Shown here piece after piece: positions 59,739 to 64,000 of a stretch of DNA of 64,000 nt. Source of the DNA: CATOSD01 sp965226695. Its GTDB lineage: Bacteria; Chloroflexota; Dehalococcoidia; Lucifugimonadales; CATOSD01. Below the pieces are notes generated by a model. The model did no database searches, was not told the DNA's origin, and saw only the letters and a program-made list of their open reading frames with translations. The stretch's first letter is position 1. Each line of letters begins with the position of its first letter. The stretch is from positions 248,001-312,000 of the forward strand of contig OZ245405.1 in the NCBI GenBank assembly GCA_965226695.1, in the 5' to 3' direction. The position numbers and the translations under genes were made by a program.

Positions 59739-60623
59739 ATGGCAACCGAGGTCGAGCTGGCCTATGAGTATTGCCGCCGCATATCGAAGCGGCGCGCCAA
59801 GAACTTCTACTACGCCTTTCGCACGCTGCCCGCCCGCAAGCGGCGCGCCATCTACGCCGCATACGCCTTCTGCCGGTACTGCGACGACGTGGCCGACGAA
59901 GACTTGCCCCTGGGCGAACGGACCCGGCTGCTCTCCGAGCTGAGGCAGTCGCTCGCCCAGTGCCGTAGCGGCCGCCCCGACGGCCCCTTGTTCGTCGCCC
60001 TGCACCACGCCTCCGGCGCCTTCGGAGTGCCCTACGAGTACTACGAGACGGTCATCGACGGCGTGGAGATAGACCTGACCGTGACGCGCTACGAGTCGTT
60101 CGACGAGCTCAACGACTACTGCTACAAGGTGGCGGCGGTCATCGGGCTCATCGGCATTGAGATCGCCGGCTACACCGACCAGAGAGCAAGGGAGTACGCC
60201 GTAGACCTGGGCGTGGCCATGCAGCTCACCAACATTCTGCGCGACGTAAGGGAGGACGCCGAGCGGGGACGCATATACCTTCCGATGAACGACCTGAGGG
60301 CGCACGGATACAGCGAGGCGGAGCTGAAGGGCGCGGCTTACAACGACGCATTTCGCAGCCTGATGAAGTTTGAGGCCGACAGGGCGCGCCGCTACTTCGA
60401 ACGCGGGCGCCGTCTCTTTCCGCTGCTGGCCGCCGAGGCGCGTGTCTCCCCCATGGTGCTGCACGGCATCTACAGCGCGGTGCTGGACCGCATCGAGCAG
60501 CGCGGGTTCGACGTGTTCGCGGAACGCGTGGGGCTGAGCACTCAGGAGAAGCTCGCCATCACGGCCAAGCTGTGGATCGCCTACGGCCTGCCTCCGCTGC
60601 TGCGACCCGGCGGGCGGCGGTAG
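59739..60623 (+). CDS. Squalene/phytoene synthase family protein (HpnD- or CrtB-like)
   Basis: A 294-residue head-to-head prenyl synthase. Two Asp-rich motifs are seen: CRYCDDVADEDL (substrate 1) and LTNILRDVREDAERGRIYLP (substrate 2), with the helix AIYAAYAFCRYCD before and ARRYFERGRRLFPLL after. It condenses two farnesyl or geranylgeranyl diphosphates, giving presqualene diphosphate (HpnD) or phytoene (CrtB). The HpnG-like neighbour favours the hopanoid route; no desaturase or HpnC/HpnE is present to decide. An in-frame stop precedes the ATG at 59739, which follows CCCGGAGGCGCCC. Confidence 0.87.
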   Translation: MATEVELAYEYCRRISKRRAKNFYYAFRTLPARKRRAIYAAYAFCRYCDDVADEDLPLGERTRLLSELRQSLAQCRSGRPDGPLFVALHHASGAFGVPYEYYETVIDGVEIDLTVTRYESFDELNDYCYKVAAVIGLIGIEIAGYTDQRAREYAVDLGVAMQLTNILRDVREDAERGRIYLPMNDLRAHGYSEAELKGAAYNDAFRSLMKFEADRARRYFERGRRLFPLLAAEARVSPMVLHGIYSAVLDRIEQRGFDVFAERVGLSTQEKLAITAKLWIAYGLPPLLRPGGRR

Positions 60624-60837
60624 GGCGTAGCGTCCGGTTCGCCATCCCGAGCGCAGGCGCTCGCGCGCCCATGCCAATGGCGCTCGGAATGGCATCGCGC
60701 CGAGGCCGAAAAAGACACTTCGGTGCCACAATGTGGGGACACTACACCTTAACAGCAGAATCCAGGCTCAATTGGTCACGAAGTCAGGATTGATCGGAAG
60801 CTTGAACTCAGGTTCGTAGATTTGTCGGTGCATGATC

Positions 60838-60866
60838 TTGAAGTCGCGTCAACTGAGTAGTACATT
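60838..60866 (+). promoter_or_regulatory. Promoter of the SbcD/SbcC-like pair
   Basis: TTGAAG (60838-60843), 17-bp spacer, TACATT (60861-60866). Each box has four matches to consensus. The gene start is about 115 bases downstream. Confidence 0.45.
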
Positions 60867-60874
60867 GATTGTAC
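60860..60874. promoter_or_regulatory. Operator-like palindrome overlapping the -10 box
   Basis: GTACA, TTGAT, TGTAC: perfect 5-bp arms with the same GTACA core as the palindrome at 57734. It covers the -10 box, so binding would block transcription. Confidence 0.4.
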
Positions 60875-60979
60875 AAACAAGCCAATGAGAACAAATGCGG
60901 AGGTCCATTTGGCCAAGAAGGACCTGGCGCTTAGGGTCCCGCTCGGACTCCAACTGCCACGCTCCGCGCAAGGTGGGTG

Positions 60980-62257
60980 ATGTCCAAACTCCGATTCGTG
61001 CATGCCGCGGACCTGCATCTCGACAGCCCTTTCAGCGGGCTGAGGGCCGTAGCGCCGGACGAGGTCAGCAGCACACTGCGCAGGGCCACATTCGACGTCT
61101 ATGACAACATCGTGGACCTGTGCATCGAGGAGCGGGTGGACGCTCTTCTGGTGGCAGGCGACGTGTACGATGGCGCCGACCGCAGCCTGAGGGCTCAGCT
61201 GAAGTTCGTCGACGGGTTGAGACGCCTGGACGAGGCCGGCATACGTTCGTTCATCTGCCACGGCAACCACGACCCGCTGGACGGCTGGGAGGCCAGGCTG
61301 GACCTGCCGGACGGTTGTGTGCGCTTCGGGCCGGAGGTAACCGGAGAGCCGGTGTTCCCCAAAGACCCCGAGCGTGCCACGGTATACGGGATAAGCTATC
61401 CCCAGCGGGATGTCCGGGAGAATCTGTCCCCGCGTTTCCGAGACCTGCCCAACGGGGGATTCAAGATTGGTCTGCTTCACGCCAACGTTGGCGGCAACAC
61501 CGACCACGAATCCTATGCCCCATGCAGCGTTTCCGACCTGGAGGAAACGAGTATCGACTACTGGGCGCTGGGGCACGTACACACGCGCACCGTGCTGCGG
61601 GGTCAGAACCCAGCGATCGTATATCCGGGAAATCCCCAGGGACGGCATCCCAACGAGCCCGGTGAGCGTGGCGTGTACCTGGTAGAGGTGGACGAGTCGG
61701 GAGTCGTCGACCTGGAGTTTCGCGCGGTCGACGTGGTGAGATGGGAAAGGCGGGAGGTGGACATTGCCAGCCTTGGTGACGAGCAGCGTGTGCTGGACGC
61801 CGTATATGGCGTGGCGGACTCGGCGCTGGATGGGGCCGGGGTACGACCGGTGGTGTTGCGGCTGGTGCTGACTGGACGAGGAGCCATGGACCGGTGGCTG
61901 CGCCGCCCGGGCACGCTGGACGACGTGCTGGACCGGCTGAATGGCGAGTACGCGGGCGGTCGCCCGTGGCTGTGGTGCGAGCGGATCCAACTCGAGACAG
62001 GGTCGCCCGTAGATCGCGAGCAGGTGATGCGGCGAGAGGACTTCGCCAGCGACCTCGCCCGGCTGGTGGACGAGCTGGTCCGAAACCCTGAGGCGCTCGA
62101 CCACCTCAGGCAGCCCCTTCGAGACCTGTACGAGACGCAGCGGGCTCGACGCTATCTTCGAGAGCTGCTTCCAGGTGATGAAGAGTTGAGAGGGATCATT
62201 GCGGCGGCCGAGGAGGAGTGCCTCGCTGAGCTGTCGGATGAAGGGGATGGCTCATGA
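60980..62257 (+). CDS. SbcD/YhaO-type metallophosphoesterase (DNA repair nuclease subunit)
   Basis: A 425-residue calcineurin-like phosphoesterase. RFVHAADLHLDSPFSGLRAV has the metal ligands Asp11 and His13, VDALLVAGDVYDGADRSL the GDxxD motif, FICHGNHDPLDGWEAR the GNHD motif, and YWALGHVHTRTVL the GHxH motif. The C-terminal third is a helical capping region. With the SbcC-like ATPase it should form a Mre11-Rad50-type complex for double-strand break processing; the YhaO/YhaN subtype is favoured by its length. The stop overlaps the next gene (ATGA). ATG 60980 is chosen over the adjacent GTG. Confidence 0.9.
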   Translation: MSKLRFVHAADLHLDSPFSGLRAVAPDEVSSTLRRATFDVYDNIVDLCIEERVDALLVAGDVYDGADRSLRAQLKFVDGLRRLDEAGIRSFICHGNHDPLDGWEARLDLPDGCVRFGPEVTGEPVFPKDPERATVYGISYPQRDVRENLSPRFRDLPNGGFKIGLLHANVGGNTDHESYAPCSVSDLEETSIDYWALGHVHTRTVLRGQNPAIVYPGNPQGRHPNEPGERGVYLVEVDESGVVDLEFRAVDVVRWERREVDIASLGDEQRVLDAVYGVADSALDGAGVRPVVLRLVLTGRGAMDRWLRRPGTLDDVLDRLNGEYAGGRPWLWCERIQLETGSPVDREQVMRREDFASDLARLVDELVRNPEALDHLRQPLRDLYETQRARRYLRELLPGDEELRGIIAAAEEECLAELSDEGDGS

Positions 62258-64000
62258 AGCTCGTTCAGCTTCACGTCGAAGGCTTTGGCCACTTCCGCGA
62301 TCACGTCGTGGGCCCCCTGAACAGCAGCGTGACCGTGCTGCATGGGCCGAACGAGGCGGGCAAGAGCACACTTCTGGCTTTCATCCGCACGATACTGTTC
62401 GGGTTCCCATCGCGCGGACGAGACGACTACTACCCGCCACTCGCCGGAGGACGCCACGGCGGACGCGTTACCCTGGTCGACGACGATGGCGAGAGCTATG
62501 CGCTGGAGCGCTTTGCCGGTCCCCGAGGCGGTCGTCCAGTGCTTCGCACCGAATCCGGAGCGCCTGCGACGCTGGAACAACTGATTGGCTACGCGACGCT
62601 GAACCTGTTCAGCAACGTGTTCGCCTTCAGCTTGGACGAGATACAGAGCGAGGGGCTGATGAGCGACTCTGAGGTCTCCGGACGACTGTACAGCGTCGGC
62701 ATGGGCGCGTCGGGTCTGCCGGAGTTCAGCAGGAGTCTGGACGACCGCCGGAACAGTCTCTTTCGGCCGCGTGGGAGCGCGCAGAAGATCCCGCGTCTGC
62801 TGAGTGATCTGAGCGACGTCGACGAGCGTCTGCGCGTGATCCAAGGCAACGCCGACGAGTACCGTGGTCTCACCGGCAAACAAGAGGTCATCCAGCAGGA
62901 ACTGAGGCAGGCCAACGAAGAGAACTACAGACTGAACGTCCGGCTGTCGGCGGTGGAGAATCTGCTCGAGGGCTGGGACGACTGGGTGGTGCTCGAGGGT
63001 CTGGAGGCGCAGATGCGGGAGCTTCCCGAGATCGAGCGATTTCCCGAGAGCGCGATCGAACGGCTGGAGGCCTTCGAGGAGCGAGTTCGCCAAGCCACTG
63101 AGGACCGGGACGAGGCGGGCTTGGAGTTGCGCCGGGTATCCGAAGCGGCGGAGACCGCCATTCCTGGTGAGAAGCTGCTGGACGACTCGGAGCGGATCGA
63201 GGCCATCCGCCGCGCTCGGAGCAGTTTCGACAACTCTGTGCAAGACCTTCCAGACCGCCAGAACGAACTCCGCGAGATGGAGGACGTGCTGTCGGAGTCC
63301 CTCCTTAAGCTGGACAGCGGCCGGGACGAGGCGAGCCTTGACAGTCTCGACACGTCCATTGGAGCGCGCCAGCAGGTTGAGACCTGGCGAGAGCGGCTCA
63401 ACGAGCACTCAGCCGCCGAGAGCGCGGCGGGCGTCAGGTTCGAGCAAGCCACGGGGCTGCTGGAGGAGCTGAAGACCGAGGAACAGCAGGCACAGGACAA
63501 ACTGCGGGCCGACTCTACCGCCGCGGCCTCGCTCGGCCTGCGCCCCGCTAGCGGAAGGCTGGAAGACCTGCTGGAAGACCGTGAGGACGTGGAGCGTGTC
63601 CGTCGTGAACGCGGCAGCTTCGACGACTCAGTGCGCGACCTGCCCGAGCGCCGTGCAGAGTTGGTCGCCAAGGAAACCGACCTGGCCAGGCAACTGCGGG
63701 ACCTCGGCCAGGGCTGGAACGAGTCCAGGGTGGACGATTTTGACACCTCCGTGGTGTTCCGTGAGGAGGTCGATGGCTTCAGAAAGAGGCTCTCAGACCA
63801 GGCCGCACGGGTTCGGAGCTCGGCAGAGCAGCTTGAGAGGGAGCGGGCCGAACTGGCGGATCGCCAGTCCGCGGTAGAGCAGGCACAGGCCCGCGTGCCG
63901 GGGGAACAGCCGGCGCTGGACGGTCCTGACATCGACCTGAGGAGGAGCGCGCTGCGCACCTCCCGCAGCCGGCTCAACGACCACGACCGCGCCGGTCTCA
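62254..64000 (+). CDS. SbcC/YhaN-like AAA ATPase, N-terminal part
   Basis: 582 codons are present and the gene runs past the window end. MKLVQLHVEGFGHFRDHVVG leads to Walker A LHGPNEAGKSTLLAFIRTIL and the Q-loop area ATLNLFSNVFAFSLDEIQSE. From about residue 190 it is a long, heptad-rich coiled coil (for example RLSAVENLLEGWDDW, RFPESAIERLEAFEERVRQA), the arm typical of Rad50/SbcC proteins. The Walker B half should follow after the coil, outside the window. The four-base overlap with the nuclease gene shows translational coupling. Confidence 0.9.
   Translation, partial: MKLVQLHVEGFGHFRDHVVGPLNSSVTVLHGPNEAGKSTLLAFIRTILFGFPSRGRDDYYPPLAGGRHGGRVTLVDDDGESYALERFAGPRGGRPVLRTESGAPATLEQLIGYATLNLFSNVFAFSLDEIQSEGLMSDSEVSGRLYSVGMGASGLPEFSRSLDDRRNSLFRPRGSAQKIPRLLSDLSDVDERLRVIQGNADEYRGLTGKQEVIQQELRQANEENYRLNVRLSAVENLLEGWDDWVVLEGLEAQMRELPEIERFPESAIERLEAFEERVRQATEDRDEAGLELRRVSEAAETAIPGEKLLDDSERIEAIRRARSSFDNSVQDLPDRQNELREMEDVLSESLLKLDSGRDEASLDSLDTSIGARQQVETWRERLNEHSAAESAAGVRFEQATGLLEELKTEEQQAQDKLRADSTAAASLGLRPASGRLEDLLEDREDVERVRRERGSFDDSVRDLPERRAELVAKETDLARQLRDLGQGWNESRVDDFDTSVVFREEVDGFRKRLSDQAARVRSSAEQLERERAELADRQSAVEQAQARVPGEQPALDGPDIDLRRSALRTSRSRLNDHDRAGL

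Larger units (their letters stand above)
60624..60976. other. Intergenic region (353 bp) with promoter and palindrome
   Basis: No gene is seen. It contains GGTGCCACAATGTGGGG-type repeats near 60722, then the promoter and palindrome annotated separately at 60838-60874, and a shorter A/T-rich stretch (CAAGCCAATGAGAACAAATG) before the SbcD-like gene. Confidence 0.6.

Noticed and set aside
1..64000. tRNA, rRNA and integrase-attachment sites
   Set aside because: No cloverleaf with T-loop GGTTCGAATCC-type sequence, no rRNA-like stretch and no integrase gene was found by reading.

Overview
The window is about 62-65% G+C bacterial chromosome with short intergenic gaps and housekeeping genes interleaved with accessory modules. 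The gene set includes a B12-dependent ribonucleotide reductase carrying an intein, a single-chain AccD-AccA carboxyltransferase, RNase J, a family 4 uracil-DNA glycosylase, a lone biotin ligase domain, L-2-hydroxyglutarate oxidase, several SDR and acyl-CoA enzymes and a squalene/phytoene-type synthase. This suits a Chloroflexota lineage (Dehalococcoidia/SAR202-like), but that placement is an inference from gene content. No rRNA, tRNA or CRISPR array was seen.

Layout. 0-5.7 kb: the 5' part of a thiamine-diphosphate enzyme gene, then a 2.48-kb direct tandem duplication holding a secreted lipoprotein gene (Pro/Thr linker, beta region, leucine-rich repeats, FN3). Both lipoprotein copies are frameshifted, at different places. 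5.7-15.2 kb: alpha/beta hydrolase, AlkA-type glycosylase, YihY membrane protein, an HtrA-like lipoprotein protease and an exonuclease-RecQ-UvrD fusion helicase. 15.2-22.8 kb: a gene-poor stretch, LhgO, a small antitoxin-like gene with an in-frame TAG, then a tight four-gene minus-strand operon. That operon encodes a coiled-coil protein, a P-loop-less ATPase-like protein, a P-loop ATPase resembling DUF2791/BrxD, and a SNF2 helicase. It is the best candidate for an undescribed system, probably anti-phage.

23-31.4 kb: a PYROXD2-like oxidoreductase, an ATPase/PIN pair, BirA, two SDRs (one without its catalytic residues), PdxA, ProC and YggT. 31.5-34.7 kb: a decayed two-gene module in which one gene has an in-frame TGA and the next, an XRE/ImmA-type metallopeptidase, is split by a 1.25-kb insertion sequence. 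34.7-41.5 kb: NrdJ with intein, NrdR, LeuD, a fused MNT-HEPN protein and a YhhQ-type transporter. 41.6-43.4 kb: a second ATPase/nuclease pair, here with a TOPRIM-like partner. 43.5-50.6 kb: AccDA, FtsK, RNase J and UDG. 50.8-52.4 kb: a DUF4160/XRE pair and two retropepsin-like proteins, one without the catalytic Asp. 52.5-57.6 kb: MFS transporter, trans-sulfuration PLP enzyme, acyl-CoA dehydrogenase, stand-alone Lrp-type sensor domain and phosphotransferase. 57.7-60.6 kb: an isoprenoid cluster (polyprenyl synthase, HpnG-like phosphorylase, squalene/phytoene synthase) with a clear promoter and an operator-like palindrome. 61-64 kb: an SbcD/YhaO nuclease and SbcC/YhaN ATPase pair, the latter cut by the window end.

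How they work together. BirA and AccDA both serve acetyl-CoA carboxylase. NrdR and NrdJ form a regulator-enzyme pair. FtsK, RNase J and UDG are routine maintenance. Mobile-element and phage-conflict genes are scattered between these and not collected in one island, and several are visibly broken, which suggests continuing gain and loss. A dispersed 21-bp palindrome (five copies) punctuates the intergenic regions.
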